From Rhodobacter sp. (lineage in GTDB: Bacteria; Pseudomonadota; Alphaproteobacteria; Rhodobacterales; Rhodobacteraceae), in contig JAIXUH010000002.1 of assembly GCA_027484145.1 (NCBI GenBank), positions 124,001 to 188,000 on the forward strand: a stretch of DNA of 64,000 nt. Direction: 5' to 3'. Positions 25,758 through 34,612 of the stretch are shown here, piece after piece (the first letter of the stretch is position 1; every line of letters starts with the position of its first letter). A model generated the notes under the pieces. The model saw only the letters and a list, made by a program, of their open reading frames with translations, ran no database searches and was not told the origin of the DNA. The position numbers and the translations under genes were made by a program.

Positions 25758-26847
25758 GATTGTGATCCGTAACTTACGCAAGGAATTCGGGACCTTCACG
25801 GCCGTCAAGGAATCGTCCTTTACCATCGGCAACGGCGAATTCTTCATGCTGCTCGGGCCATCCGGCTGCGGCAAGACCACAACCTTGCGGATGATCGCGG
25901 GGTTAGAACTGCCGACATCCGGAGAAATCCTGATTGATGGCGAAGACGTCAGCCAAAAGCCCGCCTCACAGCGCGACATCGCCATGGTGTTTCAGATGTT
26001 CGCCCTTTATCCGCACATGAATGTGCGCAAGAACATCAGTTATCCGTTGGTGTCCCAAGGCGTGCCACGGGCGCAGGTACAGGCCAAGGTGGCCGAGGTG
26101 GCGCGGATCCTCGGCATTGAAAGCATCCTCGACAAGCCTGTGTCCGGCCTGTCGGGGGGGGACCGTCAGCGCGTGGCCCTTGGCCGCGCCATCGTGCGCA
26201 ACCCCAAGGCCTTCATGATGGACGAACCCCTTGGCGCGCTGGACGCTGAATTCCGCGAGCATATGTCCGAGGAGTTGCGCGCCTTGCATGATCGTATGGG
26301 GGCCACCACGGTTTACGTGACCCATGACCAATTGGAAGCCATGCAGATGGGGGACAAGATCGTGGTCATGAACCATGGAGTTGTCGAACAGTTCGGCACC
26401 CCGCAAGAGATCTATGATCACCCGGCCACCTTGTTTGTCGCCGATTTCATTGGCAGCCCTTCGATGAACTTCCTGCGCTTTCAGGGCAGTTTCCGCCCCG
26501 GTGATCGGGCGGTAACGCTTGGTGGCGTGACGATGGAAACACCCGAACTTCAGGCCGAAGCAGGTGCGCGCGACCTTGTGCTGGGTGTGCGCCCCGAACA
26601 TGTGACGCTGGTGGATTCCGGGGCCTATCGCGGCCGGATCATCGCGGCGGAATACCTTGGCACCACGCAGATCGTCACGCTGGACACATCGCATGGCACC
26701 ATCAAGGCGCGTGCCCCGGCAGGGCAGGTGGCACGGGTTGGCGAAACGGTCGGTATGACCTTCCGCGCGCCCACACTGGCCCTGTTCGACGCAGGCTCTG
26801 GCCGCGCCTTTCGCACGTCGGCAAATGCGGGGGTGCATCATGGCTGA
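25750..26847 (+). CDS. ABC importer ATPase 1 (MalK/UgpC type)
   Basis: A 365-residue ATPase. Walker A is GPSGCGKTT, the signature LSGGDRQRVALGRA, Walker B AFMMDEPLGALD and the switch His lies in VTHDQLEAMQ. A C-terminal TOBE/OB regulatory domain follows (LVLGVRPEHVTLV). The start is a TTG at 25750 with AGGAG seven bases upstream, overlapping the previous gene by eight bases; an ATG farther upstream in frame is less likely. With ATPase 2 it forms a heterodimeric motor, as in GlpS/GlpT-type glycerol importers. Confidence 0.92.
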   Translation: MAEIVIRNLRKEFGTFTAVKESSFTIGNGEFFMLLGPSGCGKTTTLRMIAGLELPTSGEILIDGEDVSQKPASQRDIAMVFQMFALYPHMNVRKNISYPLVSQGVPRAQVQAKVAEVARILGIESILDKPVSGLSGGDRQRVALGRAIVRNPKAFMMDEPLGALDAEFREHMSEELRALHDRMGATTVYVTHDQLEAMQMGDKIVVMNHGVVEQFGTPQEIYDHPATLFVADFIGSPSMNFLRFQGSFRPGDRAVTLGGVTMETPELQAEAGARDLVLGVRPEHVTLVDSGAYRGRIIAAEYLGTTQIVTLDTSHGTIKARAPAGQVARVGETVGMTFRAPTLALFDAGSGRAFRTSANAGVHHG

Positions 26848-27841
26848 GGTCCGCTTGACGGGTGTTTCAAAGGCCTTTGGTGCCACCAAAGCCGTGTCTG
26901 CCATGACGATGACCATTCCTGACGGGGCATTCGTGGTGCTGCTTGGCCCCACCGGGGCTGGCAAGACCACCACACTGCGGCTGATTGCCGGTCTTGAACG
27001 CCCGGATCAGGGCGATATCGCCATCGGCGGGGCTTCCGTGCTGCATGACACGCCCGCGCAGCGCGATGTGGCGATGGTGTTTCAGCAATACTCGCTTTAT
27101 CCGCACCTCAGCGTGCGCGATAACCTTGCCTTCCCGTTGCGCTCTCCGGTCATCAACATGCCCGAGGCCGAGATTGCCAAACGGGTGGAAGAGGTGGCCA
27201 AGGTTCTTCGCATCGCCCACAAGCTCGACAACAAGGCCACGCAACTGTCTGGTGGTGAAATGCAGCGGGTGTCCATCGGGCGTGCGCTGGTGCGCCAGCC
27301 CCGCATTTACCTCATGGATGAACCGCTGTCGTCGCTGGATGCCAAACTGCGCTCTGACCTCCGGATCGAGTTGAAGCGCATCCATGCGGATCTTGGCGCG
27401 ACCTTCCTCTATGTGACGCATGACCAGATCGAAGCGATGACGATGGCCACCCATGTCGGCGTGCTGGATCAGGGGCGGATCGTCCAGTTCGGCACCCCGC
27501 GCGAGATCTATGAAGATCCGGTTTCGGCCTATGTGGCCTCGCGCCTTGGTCAGCCGCGCATCAACATGCTGCCCGCCGATGCCTTCGGCCCGGCCCCCGC
27601 CGGTGCGACCTCCATTGGCCTGCGCCCCGAGCATATTCTGCAGGGCGAAGGTCGGCCTGCCACCGTGCGGCGGGTCGAGCGACTGGGCGACCAGACACGC
27701 CTGCTTCTTGTTCTTGGCCCGCATGAGCTGATCACGCTGGCCGATCCCCACACCCCGCTTTCGGCGGGTGACGCCATTGCCATCCGGCCGCTTTCCCCTT
27801 TGTGGTTCGACGCGGACGGACACCGAATCCAAGGAGCATAA
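26840..27841 (+). CDS. ABC importer ATPase 2 (MalK/UgpC type)
   Basis: A 333-residue ATPase with Walker A GPTGAGKTT, signature LSGGEMQRVSIGRA, Walker B IYLMDEPLSSLD and the switch His in VTHDQIEAMT. The C-terminal domain contains SIGLRPEHIL. The ATG at 26840 overlaps the stop of ATPase 1 by eight bases. Having two different ATPases in one operon, rather than one used twice, is typical of glycerol and some polyol importers of alphaproteobacteria. Confidence 0.92.
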   Translation: MAEVRLTGVSKAFGATKAVSAMTMTIPDGAFVVLLGPTGAGKTTTLRLIAGLERPDQGDIAIGGASVLHDTPAQRDVAMVFQQYSLYPHLSVRDNLAFPLRSPVINMPEAEIAKRVEEVAKVLRIAHKLDNKATQLSGGEMQRVSIGRALVRQPRIYLMDEPLSSLDAKLRSDLRIELKRIHADLGATFLYVTHDQIEAMTMATHVGVLDQGRIVQFGTPREIYEDPVSAYVASRLGQPRINMLPADAFGPAPAGATSIGLRPEHILQGEGRPATVRRVERLGDQTRLLLVLGPHELITLADPHTPLSAGDAIAIRPLSPLWFDADGHRIQGA

Positions 27842-27845
27842 GCCC

Positions 27846-29483
27846 ATGAAACAGTTCATGAACAGCAAGGAAACCCTCATCACCGAGGCGATAGATGGGC
27901 TTGTTCGCAGCGCAGGTGGCGCCTTGGCGCGGCTGGACGGATTTCCCCACATCAAGGTCGTGGTCCGCGCCGATTGGGACCGTGCCCGCGACGGGGCAGC
28001 TAAGGTGGCGCTGGTCTCGGGCGGCGGGTCGGGGCATGAACCCAGCCATGCGGGCTTTGTCGGCAAAGGTATGCTGACAGCCGCTGTCTGCGGCGATGTC
28101 TTTGCCAGCCCGTCGGTCGATGCGGTACTGGCGGGTATCCTTGCCGTGACGGGCAAGGCGGGCTGCATCCTGATCGTCAAGAACTATACCGGTGACCGTC
28201 TAAACTTTGGCCTTGCGGCCGAACGGGCGCGGGCCTTTGGCCTGAAGGTGTCGATGGTGATTGTCGATGACGACATCGCGCTGCCCGATCTGCCGCAGGC
28301 ACGCGGGTTGGCGGGCACCTTGTTCGTGCACAAGATTGCAGGCGCCTTGGCCGAGGCGGGGGCCGATCTTGACCGTGTGACCGCCGCCGCTCTTGCCGTG
28401 ATCCGCAGCACTGTATCGATCGGGATGTCGCTGGATACCTGCACCGTGCCCGGCAGCCCGAAAGAGGATCGGATCACCCCCGGAAAGGCCGAACTTGGCC
28501 TTGGCATTCACGGCGAAGCCGGGATCGAGCAAGTGGATTTTTCCGGCGCGCGGGCGGCCATGGGTATGGTGGCCGACCGATTGCTGCCGCACGTCGGCAT
28601 GGCAGATCATGTGGCGTTGCTGAATAACCTTGGCAGCACGACACCGCTGGAAATGAGTGTTTTGGCCGAAGAACTGGCGCGTTCGTCACTGGGCGCGCGG
28701 GTGCGCCACATCATCGGGCCAGCCGCCCTGATGACATCGCTGGACATGCATGGCTTTTCCGTCTCGCTGCTGCCAGTCACGGCCGAGCAGGTTGAGGCAC
28801 TTGCCGCGCCTGTCGCCCCCCCGGCATGGCCCGGACTTGCCGCGTTTGACACTGTTCCGCTGCGCCCCTTGCCCGATGGGCTGGCCCCGATTCAGCCAGA
28901 GCCTTCGTCGCACCCCTTGCGCCGCGCATTGGTGGAACGCTGCTGCAAAGCGCTGATCGCTATCGAGGCCGACTTGAACGCGCTGGATGCGAAATCGGGC
29001 GATGGGGATACCGGATCGACGCTGGCAGGTGCTGCGCGTGCACTGATGGGCGCTTTGGACCGCTTGCCGCTGGCTGACCCCACGCAATTGTATCGCGCCG
29101 TCGGGGTGGAACTGTCGCAAACGATGGGCGGGTCGTCCGGTGTCTTGCTGGCGATCTTCTTTGCCGCCGCCGGTGATGCGGCTGCCGGCGGGCGCGACTG
29201 GATCGGTGCCCTTTCGGCGGGGCTGGACCGGGTGATGCAGGTCGGCGGTGCCAAGGCGGGCGATCGGACCATGATTGATGCGCTTGCCCCCGCGCTTGCC
29301 GCCTTGCCGCAGGGTGTGGCCGCAGCCGCCGCCGCCGCGCGGGACGGGGCTGACAGTACGGCCCACATGACCCGCGCCAAGGCGGGCCGTGCCAGCTATC
29401 TGTCTGCCGACAAGTTGTCGGGCCACAATGATCCGGGCGCCGAAGGTGTGGCCCGCTTGTTCGAGGATATTGCCCGCGCCTGA
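27846..29483 (+). CDS. Dihydroxyacetone kinase, fused DhaK-DhaL, ATP type
   Basis: A 545-residue kinase phosphorylating dihydroxyacetone or a related ketose. The DhaK half (about 1-330) has SGGGSGHEPSHAGFVG and H222 in GLGIHGEAGIE, the His that binds the substrate covalently. The DhaL half (about 355-545) has the Mg-ATP-binding Asp cluster DAKSGDGDTG (D381, D386, D388). The one-chain form uses ATP rather than the phosphotransferase system. It starts four bases after ATPase 2 and ends the operon, giving the best clue to the imported substrate. Confidence 0.93.
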   Translation: MKQFMNSKETLITEAIDGLVRSAGGALARLDGFPHIKVVVRADWDRARDGAAKVALVSGGGSGHEPSHAGFVGKGMLTAAVCGDVFASPSVDAVLAGILAVTGKAGCILIVKNYTGDRLNFGLAAERARAFGLKVSMVIVDDDIALPDLPQARGLAGTLFVHKIAGALAEAGADLDRVTAAALAVIRSTVSIGMSLDTCTVPGSPKEDRITPGKAELGLGIHGEAGIEQVDFSGARAAMGMVADRLLPHVGMADHVALLNNLGSTTPLEMSVLAEELARSSLGARVRHIIGPAALMTSLDMHGFSVSLLPVTAEQVEALAAPVAPPAWPGLAAFDTVPLRPLPDGLAPIQPEPSSHPLRRALVERCCKALIAIEADLNALDAKSGDGDTGSTLAGAARALMGALDRLPLADPTQLYRAVGVELSQTMGGSSGVLLAIFFAAAGDAAAGGRDWIGALSAGLDRVMQVGGAKAGDRTMIDALAPALAALPQGVAAAAAAARDGADSTAHMTRAKAGRASYLSADKLSGHNDPGAEGVARLFEDIARA

Positions 29484-29570
29484 CGGCCGGACGCCAACCC
29501 TTCAAATGCAAGGCGTTTTCGCGCGCACTTTCACCCTTAATTCAGGCTTTGCCGCCAAACCAACAACAAC

Positions 29571-29590
29571 GGGGCGTGCAGACACGCCTC
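29571..29590 (+). other. Leader hairpin before the chemotaxis operon
   Basis: GGCGTG-CAGA-CACGCC (29573-29588), extended by two more pairs including a G-T wobble, in the 135-base gap between the kinase gene and the STAS gene, about 11 bases before its ribosome binding site. No T-run follows, so it is not a terminator of the usual kind. Nothing else recognisable is seen in this gap. Confidence 0.4.
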
Positions 29591-29618
29591 GGTGCGGCAA
29601 AGCGAAGGGGTCTGTGCG

Positions 29619-29903
29619 ATGCGGAAGATTGAACTTGTCCCAAGGGTAACACCCGATTCTGCTCAGGCGCTGTGGTATGAGCTTGAGGCTGGGTTTGATA
29701 CGACGGGGGCAACCCCGGTGATCGAGCTTGATGGCGCGGGCGTTCGTCACCTGAGCGCGGCGGCATTGCAGGTTATCCTCGTCGCACGTCAGCGTGCCTT
29801 GCGCGACGGGGGCAGCCTTGTCATCGCGCGGGCTTCCGATGACCTATGCGCCGGTCTGCGCCACATGGGTGCGCTTCACCTTCTGGATGGGGTGCCTGCA
29901 TGA
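29619..29903 (+). CDS. STAS-domain protein of the chemotaxis operon
   Basis: A 94-residue single STAS domain (VIELDGAGVRHLSAAALQVILVARQRAL, ending LGHMGALHLLDG-like). STAS proteins are best known as anti-sigma-factor antagonists, and small ones occur as first genes of chemotaxis operons in this bacterial group. The usual phosphorylatable Ser-Ser after the central strand appears here as HLSAAALQ, with one Ser. The ATG at 29619 follows GAAGGGG. It overlaps cheY by four bases. Confidence 0.85.
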   Translation: MRKIELVPRVTPDSAQALWYELEAGFDTTGATPVIELDGAGVRHLSAAALQVILVARQRALRDGGSLVIARASDDLCAGLRHMGALHLLDGVPA

Positions 29904-30268
29904 GCCTGCGTGTCCTTGCGGTGGATGATTCCCTTACGATGCGCGAAATGCTGCGCATTACGCTGACCGAAGCGGGCTTTAACGTGATCCTTGCCGAAGA
30001 CGGCGTTGATGCCCTGACCCAACTGCCGGGGCTGGACCCTGATCTGATCCTGACCGACCTGAACATGCCGCGCATGGATGGCTTTGGCCTGATCGATGCG
30101 GTGCGCAAAGGGGATATCTATGCCCGGGTGCCGATCCTGATCCTGACCACCGAAAGTGCCGCCACGCTGAAGGAACGCGCGCGCAATGCCGGGGCCACCG
30201 GCTGGATCACCAAACCCTTCGATGAAGTGTCGCTCGTCTCCACCATCCGCCGCGTCGCGGCAATGTGA
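29900..30268 (+). CDS. cheY: Chemotaxis response regulator CheY
   Basis: A 122-residue single receiver domain. It has the acidic pair AVDDS (D9, D10), the phosphorylation site LTDLNMPRMDG (D53), LTTE for the switch Thr and the conserved Lys in GWITKPF (K105). No output domain, so it acts by binding, most likely the flagellar motor or as a phosphate sink. It overlaps the STAS gene and is seven bases before cheA. Confidence 0.93.
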   Translation: MSLRVLAVDDSLTMREMLRITLTEAGFNVILAEDGVDALTQLPGLDPDLILTDLNMPRMDGFGLIDAVRKGDIYARVPILILTTESAATLKERARNAGATGWITKPFDEVSLVSTIRRVAAM

Positions 30269-30275
30269 GGGCGTC

Positions 30276-32444
30276 ATGGCAGGGTCATCCGATCTGAAGG
30301 AAATCTTTTTCGTCGAGGCAGACGAACTCCTTTCGGCGCTCGAAGAAGGTCTGCGCGCCATCCAGACCGGTGTGCAGGAATCCGACACCGTGAATGCGGT
30401 CTTTCGGGCCGTCCATTCGATAAAGGGCGGGGCAGGGGCATTCAATCTCAAGGCGCTCGTGGGGTTTGCCCATCGGTTCGAAACAGTGCTGGATGAACTG
30501 CGCTCGGGGCGGCTGGCACCGGAACCGCCGCTGCTGAACGCGCTTTTGCATGCCAGCGACCATCTGGCGGATATGGTGTCGGCCTGCCGTCAGGGCCTTG
30601 AAACGAATGCCGAGGCAGATGAACGCATCATAATGGCGCTTGAAGCGCAGGCCGGGGGCACTGGATCATCAGCAGACGAAGGGTTTACCTTTGAACCGCT
30701 GCCGATGGACGGGAACTTTGGCTTCAGTTTTGGGGCGCTGCCGCCCGCTGGTCGCAGCGTGGCCGTGCATTTCAGGCCGCATGCCTCGGCCTTTGCATCG
30801 GGCCATGACCCGTCGTTGCTGCTGCGCGATCTGTGCGGGCTTGGCGAGGCAACGGTCGAGATGGATATGGCCCATCTGCCCGCAGCAGGGGCCTTTGACC
30901 CGGGCCAATCCTATCTGTCATGGAAGATCACGCTAGTCACTCAATGCGCAGACCGTGACATTCGGCAGATTTTCGAATTTATCGAAACCTCCTGCGACCT
31001 TTTGCTGGAAGATCAGGGCGACGTTGCGGGCAATGCACCCGACCCGGTCGCTACTGCTCCGAAACCGGCACCTTCGCTGGCGATGCCCGCATCCGCCCCC
31101 GCCGCTGGTGCTGCTGTCACCCGACCCACTGCGCCGGACACCCGCACCACGGTATCCGCACCACCCTCGGCCGCGCCCACCCCATCCACCGCCACATTGA
31201 CCCAGCAAGCCACCGGGGCCGCAACATCGGCATCCTCGGGCCCGCGGGCCACGATCCGCGTCGATATCGACCGGGTGGACAGGCTTGTCGATATTCTGGG
31301 CGAGTTGGTGATCCATCAGGCGATGTTGACCGAAGCCATTGAACAATCGCCGGGCTTTGGCTCGGTCGAGGTTGACCGCAGTCTGGATCAGTTGCGCCAG
31401 TTGTCGCGCCAGATTCAGGAAAGCGTGATGGCCATCCGCGCGCAACCCGTCAAACCGTTGTTTGACCGGATGCACCGCATTGTGCGCGAGGCGTCGATGG
31501 CTGCCGGAAAGTCTTGCCGCCTTGTGACCGAAGGCGAAGCGACCGAGGTCGACAAGACGATCATCGAGCGTCTGGCCGATCCCTTGACCCATATGATCCG
31601 CAACTCGGTCGACCACGGCATCGAAAAGGCAGAGCGGCGCGAAGCGGCCGGCAAGCCCGTAGAAGGCGTGATCCGCATGTCGGCGGCCCACAGGTCGGGG
31701 CGGATTGTTCTGACCATCCAGGATGATGGCGCAGGAATCGACCGTGAAAAGGTGCGGCAGGTTGCCATCGACAAGGGGTTGATTGCCCCGAATGCGGAAC
31801 TGTCCCCGCAGGAAATCGATGCACTGCTGTTTCTCCCTGGGTTTTCAACCGCCAGCCAGGTCTCCAGCCTGTCCGGGCGCGGGGTTGGGATGGATGTCGT
31901 GCGGTCCGAAATCACCGGTCTCGGGGGCCGGGTTGGCATTTCGTCGGTGCGAGGGCAGGGCACAACCTTGACCATCAGCCTGCCGCTGACGCTCGCCGTT
32001 CTGGACGGCATGGTATTCGAAGCGGCTGGCCAGACCTTGGTCCTGCCGGTGTCCACCATCATCGAAACCCTGCGCCCCGATGCGGCCATGCGCCACAACA
32101 TCGGCCATTCCGACAGTGTGCTGGATGTGCGTGGCCGCTGTCTGCCACTGATCGACGTCGGCACCGCCCTTGGCTTTCGCACCCATCTTGGCCCGGGTGA
32201 GGGTGAGATTGTTGTGGTTGTCGAACGTGGCGATGATGGCGCCACTGCCCTGATGGTGGATGGCATCCGCGATCAGCGGCAAGTCGTCATCAAGGGGCTT
32301 GAAGCGAATTACGGGCAGATCCCCGGCATCGCCGCGGCCACGGTACTGGGCGATGGCTCGGTTGCCCTCATTCTTGACCCGAGCGATCTGGCGGCATCAG
32401 TCGCAGCCTCGGTCCGGTCTCCCCTTCAGCTTGCTGCGGAGTAA
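30276..32444 (+). CDS. cheA: Chemotaxis histidine kinase CheA
   Basis: A 722-residue kinase. P1 carries the phosphorylated His in FRAVHSIKGGAGAFN (H47). A P2-like regulator-binding region lies at about 165-255, followed by a long Ala/Pro/Thr-rich linker (about 255-325). P3 dimerisation starts at IRVDIDRVDRLVDILGELV. The P4 ATPase has the N box MIRNSVDHGIE and G boxes QDDGAGID and GRGVGMDVV, and the C-terminal P5 CheW-like domain begins around TLVLPVSTIIETL. Receives signals from chemoreceptors via CheW. Confidence 0.96.
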   Translation: MAGSSDLKEIFFVEADELLSALEEGLRAIQTGVQESDTVNAVFRAVHSIKGGAGAFNLKALVGFAHRFETVLDELRSGRLAPEPPLLNALLHASDHLADMVSACRQGLETNAEADERIIMALEAQAGGTGSSADEGFTFEPLPMDGNFGFSFGALPPAGRSVAVHFRPHASAFASGHDPSLLLRDLCGLGEATVEMDMAHLPAAGAFDPGQSYLSWKITLVTQCADRDIRQIFEFIETSCDLLLEDQGDVAGNAPDPVATAPKPAPSLAMPASAPAAGAAVTRPTAPDTRTTVSAPPSAAPTPSTATLTQQATGAATSASSGPRATIRVDIDRVDRLVDILGELVIHQAMLTEAIEQSPGFGSVEVDRSLDQLRQLSRQIQESVMAIRAQPVKPLFDRMHRIVREASMAAGKSCRLVTEGEATEVDKTIIERLADPLTHMIRNSVDHGIEKAERREAAGKPVEGVIRMSAAHRSGRIVLTIQDDGAGIDREKVRQVAIDKGLIAPNAELSPQEIDALLFLPGFSTASQVSSLSGRGVGMDVVRSEITGLGGRVGISSVRGQGTTLTISLPLTLAVLDGMVFEAAGQTLVLPVSTIIETLRPDAAMRHNIGHSDSVLDVRGRCLPLIDVGTALGFRTHLGPGEGEIVVVVERGDDGATALMVDGIRDQRQVVIKGLEANYGQIPGIAAATVLGDGSVALILDPSDLAASVAASVRSPLQLAAE

Positions 32445-32447
32445 TCC

Positions 32448-32915
32448 ATGCGGTCTTCTGGTTATGCCACCGATCCTGACATTCGCGAACTTGTTGCGTT
32501 CCGCACCGCCGGGCAGGACTTCTGTATCGATATCCTGTCTGTGCGCGAAATTCGCGGTTGGAGTCGGCCTGCTTTATTGCCCCATGCACCGTCCTATGTG
32601 CAAGGCGTGATCAACCTTCGCGGGGCAGTCGTCCCGATCCTCGATCTGGCGCGGCGTCTTGGACTCGATTCAATCGAAGATACTGATCGCAATGTCATCA
32701 TAGTGGCGGCAATTCAAAGCCGGATCGTCGGTCTTTTGGTCGAAGCCGTGACTGACATTCTGGGTGTGCCCGCCGCTGGTGTTCAGCCTACGCCGGATCT
32801 TGCCTCTGAAACAGCGCGCAATATGCTGCGCGGTGTTGTGGTGCAGGACAGCCGTCTGATCCGCCTGCTGGATGTGGGCCAGTTGCTGCCGCAGACAGAC
32901 GATGTCGCAGCCTGA
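32448..32915 (+). CDS. cheW: Chemotaxis coupling protein CheW
   Basis: A 155-residue CheW domain linking CheA to chemoreceptors. Typical motifs are ELVAFRTAGQDFCIDILSVREI, the conserved YVQGVINLRGAVVPILDLARRLGL and IVGLLVEAVTDILGV. It starts three bases after cheA and its end overlaps the start of cheR by 14 bases. Confidence 0.95.
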   Translation: MRSSGYATDPDIRELVAFRTAGQDFCIDILSVREIRGWSRPALLPHAPSYVQGVINLRGAVVPILDLARRLGLDSIEDTDRNVIIVAAIQSRIVGLLVEAVTDILGVPAAGVQPTPDLASETARNMLRGVVVQDSRLIRLLDVGQLLPQTDDVAA

Positions 32916-33765
32916 GCAGGGCTCGGCCGGCGCGGCGCAGGCCTTTGATCCGGTGCTGGGCGATGAGGATTTTGTCCGGATCGCACGACTGGTGCATGAC
33001 ATGGCCGGCATTGTTCTGGCGCAGAACAAGCGACCTTTGGTGCAGTCGCGCCTTCTCAAACGGGTGCGGGCCCTCAAGCTTGGATGTTTTTCGGCCTATG
33101 CCGACCTTGTTTCGCAGCCCGATAGCATTGCCGAACGGCAGGCCCTCGTTTCGGCGGTGACAACCAACGTCACCTCGTTCTTTCGGGAACAGCATCATTT
33201 TGTGACGCTGGCTGAACGGGTTCTGGCGCCGCTGGCCGCGTCGATCCGTGCAGGTCGGCGGCTTCGGTTGTGGTCTGCGGCCTGCTCTTCGGGAGAAGAG
33301 CCTTACAGCATGGCAGCGGTGGTTGCGTCGATGTTTCCCGATGCCAAGCACCACGACATTCGTATTCTGGCGACCGATATTGACCGGATGATGCTGGACC
33401 GGGCCGTTCAGGCAACCTATCCAGCCGAGGCCATCGCAGACCTGGCTGAGGAACATCGGCGCATCCTGTTCGGTGCAGTTCGGGGGACAGCGAATGCCAA
33501 GGTCTGTGACCCTGTGGCTGGTCTGGTTAGCTGCCGTCTGTTGAACCTGAATGATGACTGGCCGATGCGCGGGCCGTTCGACGTCATTTTCTGTCGTAAC
33601 GTCGTCATCTACTTCGACAAGCCGACGCAGGAAAACCTGTGGCAACGCTTTGCGCAGATCATTGCGCCGGGTGGGTATCTGATGGTCGGTCACTCTGAAC
33701 GCTTGTCCGGACCCGCGCTTGCCGCGTTTGAGCCGGATGGAATCACCACATATCGACGCCGCTGA
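32902..33765 (+). CDS. cheR: Chemoreceptor methyltransferase CheR
   Basis: Adds methyl groups from S-adenosylmethionine to glutamates of chemoreceptors. The 287-residue protein has an N-terminal helical domain (LVQSRLLKRVRALKLG), TTNVTSFFREQHHF, the SAM-binding LRLWSAACSSGEEPYSMA, ILATDIDRMML, FDVIFCRNVVIYFDK and the C-terminal GGYLMVGHSERL. Start at the ATG inside the cheW end. Confidence 0.95.
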   Translation: MSQPEQGSAGAAQAFDPVLGDEDFVRIARLVHDMAGIVLAQNKRPLVQSRLLKRVRALKLGCFSAYADLVSQPDSIAERQALVSAVTTNVTSFFREQHHFVTLAERVLAPLAASIRAGRRLRLWSAACSSGEEPYSMAAVVASMFPDAKHHDIRILATDIDRMMLDRAVQATYPAEAIADLAEEHRRILFGAVRGTANAKVCDPVAGLVSCRLLNLNDDWPMRGPFDVIFCRNVVIYFDKPTQENLWQRFAQIIAPGGYLMVGHSERLSGPALAAFEPDGITTYRRR

Positions 33766-33801
33766 ACGGTGGCCCGACACCTTGGAAAGGGGACGAACAA
33801 G

Positions 33802-34185
33802 ATGAAGCGTGAAGATCTCAAGATCATGGTGGTCGATGATACGGCCGTTAGTCGTGGTTTGATCACCCAGGCCCTGGACTGGATGCAGGTTGAGGGATAC
33901 CGCACCTGCGCCGACGGCGACGAAGCGATGCGCTCGCTTGTGCAAAAGCCCGTCCATCTCGTCATTTCAGACTATCACATGCCGGGGCTTGATGGCTTGG
34001 GGCTGCTGGACGGAATCCGGCGCACGCGCGGTATTGAACGGACGGGGTTCATTCTGGTGACCGGGCGCGCCGATGCGGCTGTGGTCGCCAAGGGGCGGGC
34101 GCTTGGCATGAACAACATGATCACCAAACCCTTCAGCCGCGAGCAGATGCGCGATTGCATTGAGCGTGTGGTCGGACCCTTGTGA
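33802..34185 (+). CDS. Second single-domain response regulator (CheY-like)
   Basis: A 127-residue receiver with VVDDT (D12, D13), phosphorylation site VISDYHMPGLDG (D57), VTGR in place of the usual switch Thr-Thr, and K109 in MITKPF. It differs clearly from the first CheY, so one may drive the motor while the other drains phosphate. AAGGGGACGAACAAG precedes the ATG, and its stop overlaps the next gene. Confidence 0.9.
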   Translation: MKREDLKIMVVDDTAVSRGLITQALDWMQVEGYRTCADGDEAMRSLVQKPVHLVISDYHMPGLDGLGLLDGIRRTRGIERTGFILVTGRADAAVVAKGRALGMNNMITKPFSREQMRDCIERVVGPL

Positions 34186-34571
34186 TGACACAAGAGGCCG
34201 GGTCGCCGATCAACACCTGCCCTGACTTCATGGCAAGGGCAGCAGCCGTAAGCCCGCGTGACCTGATTGATCGATCTGGCAGACATCTGCGGCAGATCGC
34301 AGCCGATCTTCAGGCGATCGAGGCCACCGTTCTGGCCGCTCTCGGCCCGACGGCCTCGGCCGCCGTCGGTCGCCGGATTCAATCGCTGGATTTGACCATT
34401 CAGCAACTGCACGGCCTTTCAAACATTCTCGCAAGCCTTGCGCCAACGCTTTCGGGGGCAGCCGACCCCAAACTGGTGCCCATGGTTTGCGCACCACGCT
34501 TGCAAAGTCTGGCGCAGGCCTTGCTGGCGACAGACGCGGCACCAAACGGCCCATCGGTCGAACTCTTCTGA
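34185..34571 (+). CDS. Unknown helical protein of the chemotaxis operon
   Basis: A 128-residue protein starting at the ATG that shares one base with the preceding stop (TGATG). It appears mostly helical (SGRHLRQIAADLQAIEATVLAAL and RRIQSLDLTIQQLHGLSNILASLA) with no membrane segment. I do not recognise a family. Its coupling to the second response regulator suggests it works with it, in the way a phosphatase or partner protein might, but no phosphatase motif (such as CheZ DQxxQ) is evident. Confidence 0.7.
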   Translation: MTQEAGSPINTCPDFMARAAAVSPRDLIDRSGRHLRQIAADLQAIEATVLAALGPTASAAVGRRIQSLDLTIQQLHGLSNILASLAPTLSGAADPKLVPMVCAPRLQSLAQALLATDAAPNGPSVELF

Positions 34572-34612
34572 CTGAATCCGAATGGTGCCAGCGGCACCTT
34601 GCCAGAATTCAG
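34572..34612. terminator. Nested hairpin between the convergent chemotaxis gene sets
   Basis: GGTGCC-AGC-GGCACC (34584-34598) enclosed by CTGAAT (34572-34577) and ATTCAG (34607-34612), exactly between the stop codons of the rightward unknown gene and leftward cheD. Its placement fits a bidirectional transcription end, though there is no T-run. Confidence 0.45.
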
